This document shows positions 40,784 to 49,767 of a DNA stretch of 64,000 bases, piece after piece; position 1 is the first letter of the stretch, and each line of letters starts with the position of its first letter. The stretch comes from Poriferisodalis sp965214215 (lineage in GTDB: Bacteria > Actinomycetota > Acidimicrobiia > Acidimicrobiales > Poriferisodalaceae). Under the pieces are notes generated by a model. The model did not search any database. It saw nothing but the letters and a program-made list of their open reading frames with translations, and was not told where the DNA came from. The stretch spans positions 682,001 to 746,000 of the forward strand of contig NZ_CBDCBD010000003.1 of the NCBI RefSeq assembly GCF_965214215.1, written 5' to 3'. Both the position numbers and the translations under genes were made by a program.

Positions 40784-42313
40784 ATGAAGGTTCCGTTTAC
40801 TGTTTCCGACTTCCTGTACCGGGCCGAAAACGTCTACCCCGAGCGGGTGGCGCTGGCCGACGAGCCCGAGGCACCCGGCGGCGGGCTCGGGGAGATCACC
40901 TACGCCCGGTTCGGCGAACTGGTGCGGGCCCAAGCCGCCAAGCTGGACCAGCTCGGCATCGGCCACGGCGAGCGGGTCGCAATGGTGTCCCAGAACGCTG
41001 GCCGGTTGATGACGTCGTTCTATGGCGTGTCGGGCTACGGACGCATCTTCGTGCCGATCAACTTCCGGCTCAGCCACGACGAGATCAGCTACATCATCGA
41101 TCACTGCGGTGCCACGATGCTGCTGGTGGACCCCTCCATGGAGGACACCTGCAAGGACATCGACGTCGAGCACTTCGTGGTGATGGGCACCGACGCCGAC
41201 GACCAGATGTACGCGCAGGGCGTCGAGCCTGCCCCGTGGACCCCCGACGAGGACGTCACCGCCACCATCAACTACACCTCCGGCACTACCGCCCGCCCCA
41301 AGGGCGTGCAGCAGACCCATCGGGCGCTGTGGGTGAACGCGACCACGTTCGGTTGGCACTCGGGCGTCAGCGACCGCGACGTGTACCTGCACACGCTGCC
41401 GATGTTCCACTGCAACGGTTGGGGCATGCCTTACGCCGTGACCGGCATGGGTGGCAAACACGTGGTGCAACGCGAGGTGCGCGGCCCCGAGATTCTGCGA
41501 CGCATTGACCAGCACGGCGTGACGCTCATGTGCGGCGCGCCCGCCGTGGTATCCGCCGTGCTCGACGCTGCGGCCGAGTGGGAAGGCCCCATTCCCGGCA
41601 GCGGCCGGGTGCGCATGGTGGTGGCAGGCGCTCCGCCCCCAACGCGCACCATCGCCCGGATGGAGACCGAGCTGGGCTGGGAGTTCATCCAGATCTACGG
41701 CCTCACCGAGACCGCCCCGCTGCTGACCATGAATCGCTGCCGGCCCGAATGGGACGACTTCGAGCCCGACGACAAGGCCCGCAAACTGAGCCGGGCCGGG
41801 GCGCCTGCGGTAGGCGTCAAGATCGACATCGACAGCCAAGGCGAGATCCTGGCGCGGGCCAACGTGGTGCTCGAGGGCTACTGGGAGCAGCCCGAGGCAA
41901 CCGCTGAGGCCATCGTCGACGGCTGGTTCCACACCGGCGACGGCGGCACGATGGACGATGAGCACCATGTCACCATCTCCGACCGCAAGAAGGACGTGAT
42001 CATCTCCGGCGGCGAGAACGTGTCCTCCATCGAGGTGGAGGACGTGCTGTTCAGTCATCCGGCAGTCACCGAGGTTGCGGTGATCGGCGTGCCCGACGAG
42101 AAGTGGGGCGAGACCATCAAGGCCCTCGTGGTTGTCGACGGTGAGCCAACCGAGCGGGAGCTCATCGACTTCTGCCGCGAGCGGATGGCGCACTTCAAGT
42201 GCCCCACCAGCGTCGACTTCCGCCCCGAGCTCGCCCGCACCGCCACCGGCAAGCTCCAGAAGTTCAAGCTCCGTGCGCCCTATTGGGAAGGCATGGAGAA
42301 GCTGATCAACTAG
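40784..42313 (+). CDS. Fatty-acid/acyl-CoA synthetase (AMP-binding)
   Basis: 509 residues. Adenylates a carboxylic acid then loads CoA. Motifs: TINYTSGTTARPKGVQQTHR (A3), QIYGLTETAPLLTMN (A5), GWFHTGDGGTMDDEHHVTI (A7), DRKKDVIISGGENVSSIEVE (A8) and the catalytic lysine in TATGKLQKFKLR (A10). ATG 40784 with GAGGGGAC upstream. Medium- or long-chain acid specificity not readable. Followed by hairpin element copy d. Confidence 0.93.
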   Translation: MKVPFTVSDFLYRAENVYPERVALADEPEAPGGGLGEITYARFGELVRAQAAKLDQLGIGHGERVAMVSQNAGRLMTSFYGVSGYGRIFVPINFRLSHDEISYIIDHCGATMLLVDPSMEDTCKDIDVEHFVVMGTDADDQMYAQGVEPAPWTPDEDVTATINYTSGTTARPKGVQQTHRALWVNATTFGWHSGVSDRDVYLHTLPMFHCNGWGMPYAVTGMGGKHVVQREVRGPEILRRIDQHGVTLMCGAPAVVSAVLDAAAEWEGPIPGSGRVRMVVAGAPPPTRTIARMETELGWEFIQIYGLTETAPLLTMNRCRPEWDDFEPDDKARKLSRAGAPAVGVKIDIDSQGEILARANVVLEGYWEQPEATAEAIVDGWFHTGDGGTMDDEHHVTISDRKKDVIISGGENVSSIEVEDVLFSHPAVTEVAVIGVPDEKWGETIKALVVVDGEPTERELIDFCRERMAHFKCPTSVDFRPELARTATGKLQKFKLRAPYWEGMEKLIN

Positions 42314-42322
42314 ATCGCGACC

Positions 42323-42401
42323 GCTGCGGTGGCGGCAGGACCCTCTGCTCCCGCGATCCAGCAGGTCGCAACGTCGCAGAGTCTCCTGCCGCCTCCGCAG
42401 C
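42323..42401 (+). repeat. Hairpin element family 1, copy d
   Basis: 79 bp starting ten bases after the acyl-CoA synthetase stop, in a convergent gap. Arms of 18 bp (GCTGCGGTGGCGGCAGGA and its complement, one mismatch) around the core, whose loop is TCCAGCAGG. Confidence 0.88.
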
Positions 42402-42456
42402 TATCGATTCTGTTCGGCGCCTCCGCAGCTATCGAATCTGCGCGTTGCCTCCGCGG
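42391..42456. repeat. Tandem echoes of the element's right arm
   Basis: GCCTCCGCAGCTATCGATTC, then GCCTCCGCAGCTATCGAATC, then GCCTCCGCGGCTAGA: three degenerate copies of the right arm and its tail between element d and the MttB-like stop codon. Confidence 0.75.
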
Positions 42457-43971
42457 CTAGAGGGGCTCGACGCCGCCTTCTGCTCGGCGACGCTCTACGA
42501 AGTCGGTGAGCTCGGCGCGGATGGCGTCGTCCATCGGCGGCTCTTCGTAGTCGGCCAAGAGCTGCTTCCAGATTCCGTTCGCTCGCTGGGTGGCGTCGAG
42601 CGAGCCGTCTTCCTGCCACGTCTCGAAGTTGCGCCAATCCGACAGCATCGGCTCGTAGAACGCCGTGTCGTAGCGCTCCAGCGTGTGGGCAGCGCCGAAG
42701 AAGTGGTTGGCAGGCCCGACTTCGGCAATGGCGTCGACCGCCAGCGACGCGTCGTCGATCACCGTTGGCTGCAGCATCGCCCGGATCATCTGGATCATCT
42801 CGGCGTCAATGATCACCTTCTCGTACGAGGCGCACAGCCCGCCCTCGATCCAGCCCAGACCGTGCAGCACGTAGTTGATGCCGCCGACGACGCACGCCCA
42901 CAGCGACATCTGCGACTCGTAGGCAGCCTGGACGTCGGGAGCATTGGAAGCGTTCGCGTTCGACGCCCGCAACGGCAGGCCGTAGCGGCGGGCCAACTGG
43001 CCGCTGATGATGGTGGCCTTCGCGTACTCGGGCGTGCCGAACGCCGGCGCTCCCGATCGCATGTCGACATTGGAAGTGAAGCTGCCGTATACGACGGGGA
43101 CGCCAGGGTTCACCAGCTGCGACAGCGTGATGCCTGCCAGTGCCTCAGCGTTCTGCAAGGTGAGAGCGCCAGCGATGGTGACGGGCGCCATCGCTCCCGC
43201 GAGGGTGAACGGCGTGTACACCACCGGCTGGCCGTGACGGGCAAGCTCGATGGCGCCTTCCAGCATCGGCTTGTCGTACACGAGCGGCGAGTTCGCGTTC
43301 ACCACCGTGTGGATGGACGGTTCGCGCAGGAGCGTGTCGTGGTCGATGCCGCGAGCGATGCGGGCGATCTCGATGGCATCGCTGACGCGTGTGCGTCCCA
43401 GCGAGTAGCAGAACCCAGGCTTGGTCGACAGCGTGTACATGGCCGACACGGCGTCCAGATGGCGTGTGCGCACATCGAGATCGATCGGCTCGACGGAATG
43501 GCCGGTGCAGGTGTCTGCAGCGTCGAGCGATTGCTGCAACCGCAGCATGTTGCAGAAGTCGACGTAGTTTCCAGTGACCCGACCGCGGTCGAGATCGGAC
43601 ACATTCGGCGGGCTGCCGACCATGCCGAACACCACCCAGTCGTCGCCGAAGACGACGCTGTTGGCCGGGTCGCGGGCATGCAGCGTGAACTGCGATGGTG
43701 CGAGTGCGACCTGCTCGGTGACCATCTCGGGAGGGAACTTCACGCGCACGCCGTCGTCGGAGCTCGCGCCCGCCGCGCACAGGATCTGCACCGCTTCAGG
43801 CAGCAGGAAGTTCATGCCGATCTCGCACAGCACCCGCAGCGATGCGGTGTGGATGCGTTCGACTTCGTCGGCGCTGATGAGCTCGATCGGCGGAAAGGTG
43901 TTGCGTGCTTGGGACAGCGGCGCTGGCGCAGCGGTGGTGGCGGCTTGCCGCCTACGCCCTCGACGCGCCAT
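42457..43971 (-). CDS. MttB-superfamily corrinoid methyltransferase (non-pyrrolysine)
   Basis: 504 residues. Related to trimethylamine methyltransferase MttB; the frame has no internal UAG, so it is a non-pyrrolysine member. Such members demethylate quaternary amines such as glycine betaine or carnitine. Visible: VLCEIGMNFLLPEAVQIL, VNANSPLVYDKPMLEGAIEL, GAMAPVTIAGALTLQNAEAL, VPVVYGSFTSNVDMRSGAPA. No corrinoid protein or activator is adjacent. A TetR gene lies 142 bases upstream on the same strand and may regulate it. Confidence 0.88.
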   Translation of the reverse strand: MARRGRRRQAATTAAPAPLSQARNTFPPIELISADEVERIHTASLRVLCEIGMNFLLPEAVQILCAAGASSDDGVRVKFPPEMVTEQVALAPSQFTLHARDPANSVVFGDDWVVFGMVGSPPNVSDLDRGRVTGNYVDFCNMLRLQQSLDAADTCTGHSVEPIDLDVRTRHLDAVSAMYTLSTKPGFCYSLGRTRVSDAIEIARIARGIDHDTLLREPSIHTVVNANSPLVYDKPMLEGAIELARHGQPVVYTPFTLAGAMAPVTIAGALTLQNAEALAGITLSQLVNPGVPVVYGSFTSNVDMRSGAPAFGTPEYAKATIISGQLARRYGLPLRASNANASNAPDVQAAYESQMSLWACVVGGINYVLHGLGWIEGGLCASYEKVIIDAEMIQMIRAMLQPTVIDDASLAVDAIAEVGPANHFFGAAHTLERYDTAFYEPMLSDWRNFETWQEDGSLDATQRANGIWKQLLADYEEPPMDDAIRAELTDFVERRRAEGGVEPL

Positions 43972-44113
43972 CGTCGCTCTGGGACTGCCAGTCCATGCCG
44001 ATCAGACTTGGGTTCACGTGGCTGCTCACCGTTTCGAACCGTACGGTCCTGTTCGGATCACGTCAATGTGAACGCGATGCCGGCCGCGCAATGGCCGAGC
44101 TCATGGCGAAGTG

Positions 44114-44716
44114 TCAGGCGCGCAGTCCGGCAAGGATTTCCGCTCGCTCGCCATCGGTGGGCGCACGGCCCACATAGATCTCGAAGTAATGCGTCGACGC
44201 TTCGATGCGGTCATCCATCGGCACATCGACCTCCAACTCGTACCAGCCCATCTGCAGGAAATAGATGGTGCGCGCCCGGTGCAATCTCATTTCCGGGTCG
44301 CTGACCTGCGAAGCAAGCATTTCCACGCACGCATCCACCCGTCGCTGATCGGTCGCCCTGAGCTTCTGCCACAACTCTGGGTTGCTGCGCCCCCAATTGC
44401 GCACCGCTACTTCGAGGTGCGGGTCGAAGCGTTCGAAGCCCATCCAGCACCGCATCAACGCGACATAGCGGTCGACGATGCTGCCCTCGAGCGTCGCCGC
44501 TGCGATGATCGAACCCGAGTTGGTGTCTTCCCACACTTCCAGGAGACGGTTGAGCAGGGCCTCGTGGTTCTCGAAGTGCCAGTAGAAGCTGCCCCGCGTG
44601 ACGCCGAGCTTCTTGGACAGCGGCAAGACCTTGACGGCGCTGATGCCGTCCGAAACAAGCACGTCCAGCGCGGCCGCGACCCAGTCGTCGGCACGCAGGC
44701 GCACGCGTTCAGCCAT
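44114..44716 (-). CDS. TetR-family transcription regulator
   Basis: 200 residues. N-terminal helix-turn-helix about 25-50 (LSKKLGVTRGSFYWHFENHE), with a ligand-binding helical domain after it (LMRCWMGFERFDPHLEVAVR; YFLQMGWYELEVDVPMDD). ATG 44716. Divergent from the MerR-MenF fusion across 106 bp with a 13-bp inverted repeat, and upstream of the MttB-like gene, so either could be its target. Effector unknown. Confidence 0.92.
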   Translation of the reverse strand: MAERVRLRADDWVAAALDVLVSDGISAVKVLPLSKKLGVTRGSFYWHFENHEALLNRLLEVWEDTNSGSIIAAATLEGSIVDRYVALMRCWMGFERFDPHLEVAVRNWGRSNPELWQKLRATDQRRVDACVEMLASQVSDPEMRLHRARTIYFLQMGWYELEVDVPMDDRIEASTHYFEIYVGRAPTDGERAEILAGLRA

Positions 44717-44778
44717 CGAGCCACCCTAGCCACCGCCCCACCGGTCGCTTTTGGACGCAACCGGGGCGGCGAAGCGCC

Positions 44779-44791
44779 GACTCTTGGAGTC
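44779..44791. promoter_or_regulatory. Inverted repeat between tetR and merR-menF
   Basis: GACTC-TTG-GAGTC in the divergent promoter region. Candidate operator for the TetR protein or the MerR domain; no -35/-10 pair could be placed with confidence. Confidence 0.35.
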
Positions 44792-44822
44792 ATCACTCCC
44801 ACAATGGGCCTACGCTGAGGCG

Positions 44823-47000
44823 GTGCGAGTCGAAGAGCTGGCATCGGCCCACTCGGTGAGCGTCGACACGGTGCGCTACTACCAGAAGATCGGGCTCCTG
44901 CACCCACCGGTGCGCGAGGGGCGGGTGGCGCAATACGACCACGGCCACGAGCGGCGGCTCGGCGAGATCCGGCGCCTGTCAGCGGCGGGATTCTCGCTCG
45001 CGCAGATTCGACAGCTCGGCGACGGCCACGACGACCCGATGCTGGGGGCGCTGGGCGCACGCCACGACGACACGCTGACCTTCGACGAGCTGGTGCGGCA
45101 ATCCGGGCTGGATCCCGAACTCGTGCGGCTCGCGACCGACACCGGCCTGGTGCGGCCGCTGCACCCCTCGGTGAGCAACGTCGGCGAGGCGGCGGCTGGC
45201 GACACCGCTGGCGACAACGTGCTGTACAGCTCCGGAGCGCTCACGATGCTGAACGCTGCCACCGAGCTGCTGGCCGCCGAGATACCGCTCGACGATCTCG
45301 TCGGCCTCGCGCTGCGGCACGCATCCAACATGGAAGCTGTCGCTGCGGACGCCGTCGAACTGTTCGCCGAACGCTTCGCAGAGCGGCCCGCCGTGCAACG
45401 GGCGGACCTGGCGGCACGATTGATCCCGTTGGTCACCGATCTGGTGGCACAGCACTTCCGCGAGTCGCTGGTGGAACGAGCGACCGAACGCATCCTGGCC
45501 GGCGACATCACCGATGACCCGGCTGGGCGTGCGGCGGTGACGGCAGTCCCAGCACCGAGCGTGCCTGGCCCATCAGCGCAATTGCGCGCCCGACGCGCCC
45601 TGACGCTGGAATGCCGTGAGTTATCCGGTGAGCTGGACCCACTGGCGGTGTTCGCAGCTTCCGACGCGCACCAACGGTTGTACTGGGCATGTCCCGACGG
45701 AGACCTGGAGTTCTGCGCGCTCGGCAGCGCCTTCGACGCCACTGCCCCGGCTGGCGCCGACCGCTTCGGCTCGATCGCCGAGGCGATGAGCTACCTCGAT
45801 GTCACGGTGACCGGTGACGTCGGCCACCCGACTGGGCCGCTGCTCGTCGGCGGGTTCTCGTTCAGTGCGGAACCGCCCGAAGCGGGCTCAGCGTGGGAGG
45901 CATATGGCACGGGTCAGCTGTCGCTGCCCGAAGTGCTCTTGGTGCGCAGCGACGGCGGGGCCTGGCTGACGTCAGTGCCGGGCGCGGACCTGAGCTCGAT
46001 CATGGCTGCGGCTCGTTCTGGATTCGGAAGAGCGTGCGCGACCTGCGGGGCGGCAGACGGCAGCGGTGTCTGCGGCTTGGAGGCTGAGCCGAATGGCGAA
46101 ACCGTGGCTCGGGCGGCGTGCATTGGCGCGGACTCTGAGCTGGAGGAGTTTCCCGAGAGCGATCCGAACGCAACGGCGCTTGCGCTGCTCGGCACGAGCT
46201 ACATGAACGACGACAGCTACCAAGCGCTCGTGCAGCACGCCCTAGACAGGATCGACGAAGGCGGACTCGACAAGGTCGTGACGGCCCGCGAGCTGCATAT
46301 CGCCTCGCAGATCGAGCCCATTGCCGTGCTCGACCGGCTTCGGAACCGATACCCGTCGTGCGTGACGTTTGCCTTCGGTCGCGGGTCGCAGACGTTCTTC
46401 GGCGCAACGCCTGAACGGCTGGTGCGCTTCGACGGCATACGGCTGGGAACCGACGCGCTGGCCGGCTCGCGGCCTCGCCACGCTGACCCAGCACGCAACC
46501 GGGAACGCGCAGCCGAACTGCAACGCGACCCGAAGGAGCTGACCGAGCACGCGATGGTTGTCACCGATGTACGCGACACGCTGCGCGGGCGCGGTGTGGC
46601 TCTGGATCCTCCCTCGCCCACCGGGGTCATGGAACTGCGACGCATCATGCATCTGCACACGCCGATCACCGGGCGTGTCACGGCAAGCTCGACCGTGCTG
46701 GAGCTCGCTGGCGCGCTGCACCCGACGGCGGCGGTCGCCGGGCTGCCACGGCGCGTCGCCCGCGACTGGATCGAGCAGCACGAATACTTCGACCGCGGCT
46801 GGTACGCGGCACCGGTCGGCTGGACGACGCTGGAGGGCCACGGCGAGTTCCGTGTCGCACTGCGCTGCGCGCTGACCGGTCCGTCGGAGACCCGGTTGTT
46901 CGCGGGCGGCGGCGTCGTGGCGGGCGCAGATCCTCCCGCGGAGCTGGCCGAGACCGCCACCAAGCTCGAAGCGCTCCTGCACGCACTCGCAGACGAGTGA
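44823..47000 (+). CDS. menF: MerR regulator fused to isochorismate synthase (MenF)
   Basis: 725 residues in one open frame. Residues 1-235 are a complete MerR-type regulator: winged helix VSVDTVRYYQKIGLLHPPVR and LSAAGFSLAQIRQLGDG, then a helical effector domain. Residues about 240-725 are isochorismate synthase: GGLDKVVTARELHIASQIEP (catalytic lysine), FGRGSQTFFGATPERLVRF, ALAGSRPRHADPARN, LHTPITGRV and AALRC-type end GEFRVALRCAL. It makes isochorismate for menaquinone. GTG 44823 matches the MerR start. An internal GTG at 45537 could give a separate MenF. Its stop overlaps menD by four bases. Confidence 0.85.
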   Translation: MRVEELASAHSVSVDTVRYYQKIGLLHPPVREGRVAQYDHGHERRLGEIRRLSAAGFSLAQIRQLGDGHDDPMLGALGARHDDTLTFDELVRQSGLDPELVRLATDTGLVRPLHPSVSNVGEAAAGDTAGDNVLYSSGALTMLNAATELLAAEIPLDDLVGLALRHASNMEAVAADAVELFAERFAERPAVQRADLAARLIPLVTDLVAQHFRESLVERATERILAGDITDDPAGRAAVTAVPAPSVPGPSAQLRARRALTLECRELSGELDPLAVFAASDAHQRLYWACPDGDLEFCALGSAFDATAPAGADRFGSIAEAMSYLDVTVTGDVGHPTGPLLVGGFSFSAEPPEAGSAWEAYGTGQLSLPEVLLVRSDGGAWLTSVPGADLSSIMAAARSGFGRACATCGAADGSGVCGLEAEPNGETVARAACIGADSELEEFPESDPNATALALLGTSYMNDDSYQALVQHALDRIDEGGLDKVVTARELHIASQIEPIAVLDRLRNRYPSCVTFAFGRGSQTFFGATPERLVRFDGIRLGTDALAGSRPRHADPARNRERAAELQRDPKELTEHAMVVTDVRDTLRGRGVALDPPSPTGVMELRRIMHLHTPITGRVTASSTVLELAGALHPTAAVAGLPRRVARDWIEQHEYFDRGWYAAPVGWTTLEGHGEFRVALRCALTGPSETRLFAGGGVVAGADPPAELAETATKLEALLHALADE

Positions 47001-48874
47001 GCGCCAGCATGCAAATTGCCGACAACGACGCCGCCTACCTGGCCTGCCATTCGCTGTGCGAGGGGCTAGTTGCAGCCGGCGTCACCGACGCTGTGGTGTC
47101 GCCTGGTTCGCGTTCGATGCCGCTGGCGCTCACCGTGGACGCCACCGCCGGTTTGCGTACCTGGGTGCGGATCGACGAACGATCCGCCGGCTACTTCGCG
47201 CTCGGGCTGGCGAAGGGTTCAGGGCGGCCGGTGGTGCTGGTGTGCACGTCGGGCACTGCAGCGGCCAACTATCTGCCGGCGGTGGTCGAGGCGCACTATT
47301 CCGGCGTGCCGCTGGTGGTGCTGACTGCTGACCGGCCGCCTGAGTTGCGGGGTTGGGGCGCTGGGCAGACCATCGATCAGCACTCGCTGTACGGCAGTCA
47401 TGTGCGCTGGTTCTGTGAGACGCCGGTGGCTTCGGAGCTTTCGGTCGCTGACGCGGTGCGGTGGTTTGGTGTTGCGGCTGCTCGGGCTGGGGCGCTGGCT
47501 TCGGGGATGAATCCTGGGCCGGTGCATTTGAATGTGCCTTTTCGTGAGCCTTTGGAGCCTTTGGAGCCTTTAGGGCCTTTGGAGCCAGTTGGGGTTGGTT
47601 CTTCGCCCTGGGTTTCGGGAGGGGAGGGGCAGTGCTCTGCTCCCGCGATCCGGCAGGTCGCAACGTCGCAGACCCCTGCCCCTCCCCTCCCTATTCGTGC
47701 GGCTGTCCCTGGGACTGGCTTCGGTGTGTCTGCTGGGGACGTGGCTGAGCTGGTGGCGTTTGCTCGTGGGCTGGCTCGTGGGGTGGTGGTGGCGGGGCCG
47801 ATGCATGACGGGGATCGGTGGGTGGAGGCGGTGGCGGATTTCTGCCGGGCTACTGGGTGGCCGCTGTTGGCTGAGCCTTGCTCGCAGCTTCGACGTGAGT
47901 TGGGTGGGGTTGTTGTTACTGACCATCACGATTTGCTGTTGCGTACGGCTTGGGCCGATGCTGAGCCACCTGAGGCTGTGCTGCGTGTTGGTGGGGCTCC
48001 TACTTGCAAGCCGTTGCGGCTTTGGATCGAGCGCCATCGGCCTGCCTTTGCGCTGGTGGATCCGGCGGGTGGCTGGACTGATGCGAGCTTTAGTGTTTCG
48101 CTGCACCTGTCGATGGGGCCTGACGCGCTTGGCGACGCCGCAGCGCAGCTGAGCCCTGTGGGCACCGCGTGGGGGCAGCGCTGGGCGTCTGGTGATGCGC
48201 GGGCTGCTGCTGCCATCGATGGCGTGCTGGATGGTGAGCCGTTGTTGGAGGCGGCCGTGGCTCGGCAACTTGGGCGCAGCCTTCCGGAGGGTTGTGCGCT
48301 GTTTGTGTCGAACTCGATGCCTGTGCGCGATGTCGATTCGTACTTGCGAGCCCGCGCTGAGCCTTTGGCGGTGCATGCCAACCGGGGTGCTAGCGGCATT
48401 GACGGTGTGATCTCTGCAGCGACCGGCGTCGCGGCGACGGGCAGGCCCACGACCGCGCTGGTCGGCGATTTGGCGTTCCGCCACGATCTGGGCGGACTCG
48501 TCGGCGCGTTCGACTCAGGACTAGATGACGTCGACCTCACCGTGGTGGTTGTTGACAATGGCGGCGGCACCATCTTCTCGTTCCTACCGGCCTACGGCGT
48601 CGTCGATCCCGACGCCTTCGACCGGGTGCTCACCACGCCGCCGAACCACAGCAGTGCCGAACTGGCCCGCGGGCTCGCGGAGGCCATGGGTTTCGAGCAC
48701 CACCACGTCACCAGTTGCGACCAGCTCGGATCACTGCTGGCATCCCACGAACCAGGGCGCGGCGTTCGCATCGTCACGATCGACATCGACGCCGACGCCA
48801 ATCGTGCCCAGCACCGTCGCCTGGCCGAAGAGGTCGAAGCGGCGGTCACCGGCAGCCAGCCAGCTGCGCGGTGA
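46997..48874 (+). CDS. menD: SEPHCHC synthase MenD
   Basis: 625 residues. ThDP enzyme joining isochorismate and 2-oxoglutarate. N-terminal domain: GVTDAVVSPGSRSMPLALTV, RIDERSAGYFALGLAKGSGR, TSGTAAANYLPAVVEAHYSG, LTADRPPELRGWGAGQTIDQ. C-terminal ThDP domain: SNSMPVRDVDSY, NRGASGIDGVISAATGVA, GDLAF and VVVDNGGGTIFSFLP. GTG 46997 overlaps the menF stop (GTGA). The linker between domains contains a 9-bp tandem repeat (residues about 184-197, EPL repeats) and an in-frame hairpin element (about 208-232). Elsewhere the codon use is normal. Confidence 0.95.
   Translation: MSASMQIADNDAAYLACHSLCEGLVAAGVTDAVVSPGSRSMPLALTVDATAGLRTWVRIDERSAGYFALGLAKGSGRPVVLVCTSGTAAANYLPAVVEAHYSGVPLVVLTADRPPELRGWGAGQTIDQHSLYGSHVRWFCETPVASELSVADAVRWFGVAAARAGALASGMNPGPVHLNVPFREPLEPLEPLGPLEPVGVGSSPWVSGGEGQCSAPAIRQVATSQTPAPPLPIRAAVPGTGFGVSAGDVAELVAFARGLARGVVVAGPMHDGDRWVEAVADFCRATGWPLLAEPCSQLRRELGGVVVTDHHDLLLRTAWADAEPPEAVLRVGGAPTCKPLRLWIERHRPAFALVDPAGGWTDASFSVSLHLSMGPDALGDAAAQLSPVGTAWGQRWASGDARAAAAIDGVLDGEPLLEAAVARQLGRSLPEGCALFVSNSMPVRDVDSYLRARAEPLAVHANRGASGIDGVISAATGVAATGRPTTALVGDLAFRHDLGGLVGAFDSGLDDVDLTVVVVDNGGGTIFSFLPAYGVVDPDAFDRVLTTPPNHSSAELARGLAEAMGFEHHHVTSCDQLGSLLASHEPGRGVRIVTIDIDADANRAQHRRLAEEVEAAVTGSQPAAR
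47546..47586. repeat. 9-bp tandem repeat inside menD
   Basis: GAGCCTTTG units, four and a half copies, encoding Glu-Pro-Leu repeats in the MenD interdomain linker. In-frame unit length means copy change would not break the gene. Confidence 0.85.
47617..47691 (+). repeat. Hairpin element family 1, copy e, inside menD
   Basis: 75 bp (25 codons exactly) with perfect 16-bp arms GGGAGGGGAGGGGCAG / CTGCCCCTCCCCTCCC and a core identical to copy a. It is translated as part of the MenD linker (GQCSAPAIRQVATSQTPAP). The only copy inside a gene. Confidence 0.9.
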
Positions 48875-48950
48875 CACCAACACCGAAGTCTCAGCACCGC
48901 GGCGCCGCTGCCAGGCTCGCAGGTGACTGCACGGCACCTGGCGTGCTGCC

Positions 48951-49757
48951 ATGAGCGGACACTCGCTGGCACGACTCGCCGTCACGTCGGCCGGTCACGG
49001 CGAACCGGTCATCGTCATCCACGGATTCACCGGCAGTGCTGCAGCGATGGCGCCGCTGGTTGATCGCCTCGATGGCTACCGGTGTGTCGCGGTTGACTTG
49101 GTCGGCCACGGCCGCAGCCCTTCGCCGGCTGACCTCGCGCCCTACAGCGTCGAAGCCATGGCAGCGTCGGTCGCCGTTCTCGCCGCCGGCATGGGTGGCG
49201 AGCCGTGCCATGTGGTCGGCTATTCGATGGGCGGCCGCGTGGCGCTGGCGCTCGCCGACGCGCACCGCGATGCGTGCAGATCGCTCACGCTCATCAGCAC
49301 AACTGCCGGCATCTCCAATGCACCAGAGCGGGCTCAGCGCCGCGAAGCCGACGAAACGCTCGCCGACCGCATCGACGCAGGGGGCATCACGCGCTTCGTC
49401 AACGACTGGGTGGCGCTGCCAATGTGGGACACGCTGCGGGCACGGCTCAGCGCCGCCGAGTGGCAGGCCTCCATCCGACAGCGCACGCAATCCAATCCGG
49501 TCGGCCTGGCGAACTCTCTGCGTGCGGCAGGAACGGGATCGATGACGCCCCTGTGGGATCGGCTGGACGGCATCGAGGTGCCGACGCTGGTTCTGTGCGG
49601 GGCGCTGGACGCCAAGTTCGTCGCGATCGGCCGCGAGATGGCCGACCTGCTGCCCCACAGCGAACTCGCCGTGCTCGACGGTATCGGTCACGCCGTCCAT
49701 CTCGAAGACCCCGACGCCTGCGCAACGGCCATCCACCGACACCTCACCGCCCACTGA
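48951..49757 (+). CDS. menH: Alpha/beta hydrolase, probable SHCHC synthase MenH
   Basis: 268 residues. Alpha/beta-hydrolase with nucleophile elbow GYSMGG (Ser), oxyanion segment IHGFTGS, acid in GALDAKF and histidine in GIGHAVHLEDP. In MenH this triad eliminates pyruvate from SEPHCHC. Position directly after menD (76 bases) supports the call over other hydrolases; the E. coli-type arginines are not checked. ATG 48951. Converges on the cytidine deaminase gene. Confidence 0.85.
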   Translation: MSGHSLARLAVTSAGHGEPVIVIHGFTGSAAAMAPLVDRLDGYRCVAVDLVGHGRSPSPADLAPYSVEAMAASVAVLAAGMGGEPCHVVGYSMGGRVALALADAHRDACRSLTLISTTAGISNAPERAQRREADETLADRIDAGGITRFVNDWVALPMWDTLRARLSAAEWQASIRQRTQSNPVGLANSLRAAGTGSMTPLWDRLDGIEVPTLVLCGALDAKFVAIGREMADLLPHSELAVLDGIGHAVHLEDPDACATAIHRHLTAH

Positions 49758-49767
49758 GTGTGGGCGT

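Noticed and set aside
40574..42193. Long minus-strand open frame (539 codons) opposite the acyl-CoA synthetase
   Set aside because: It mirrors the synthetase codons, is His/Gly/Val-rich without motifs, and the plus-strand gene has all AMP-binding motifs.
42457..43971. Pyrrolysine in the MttB-like protein
   Set aside because: The frame is open with no internal TAG, so it is a non-pyrrolysine member.
42199..44304. 701-codon plus-strand frame across the MttB-like and TetR genes
   Set aside because: Composition typical of antisense frames, and both minus-strand genes under it are clearly real.
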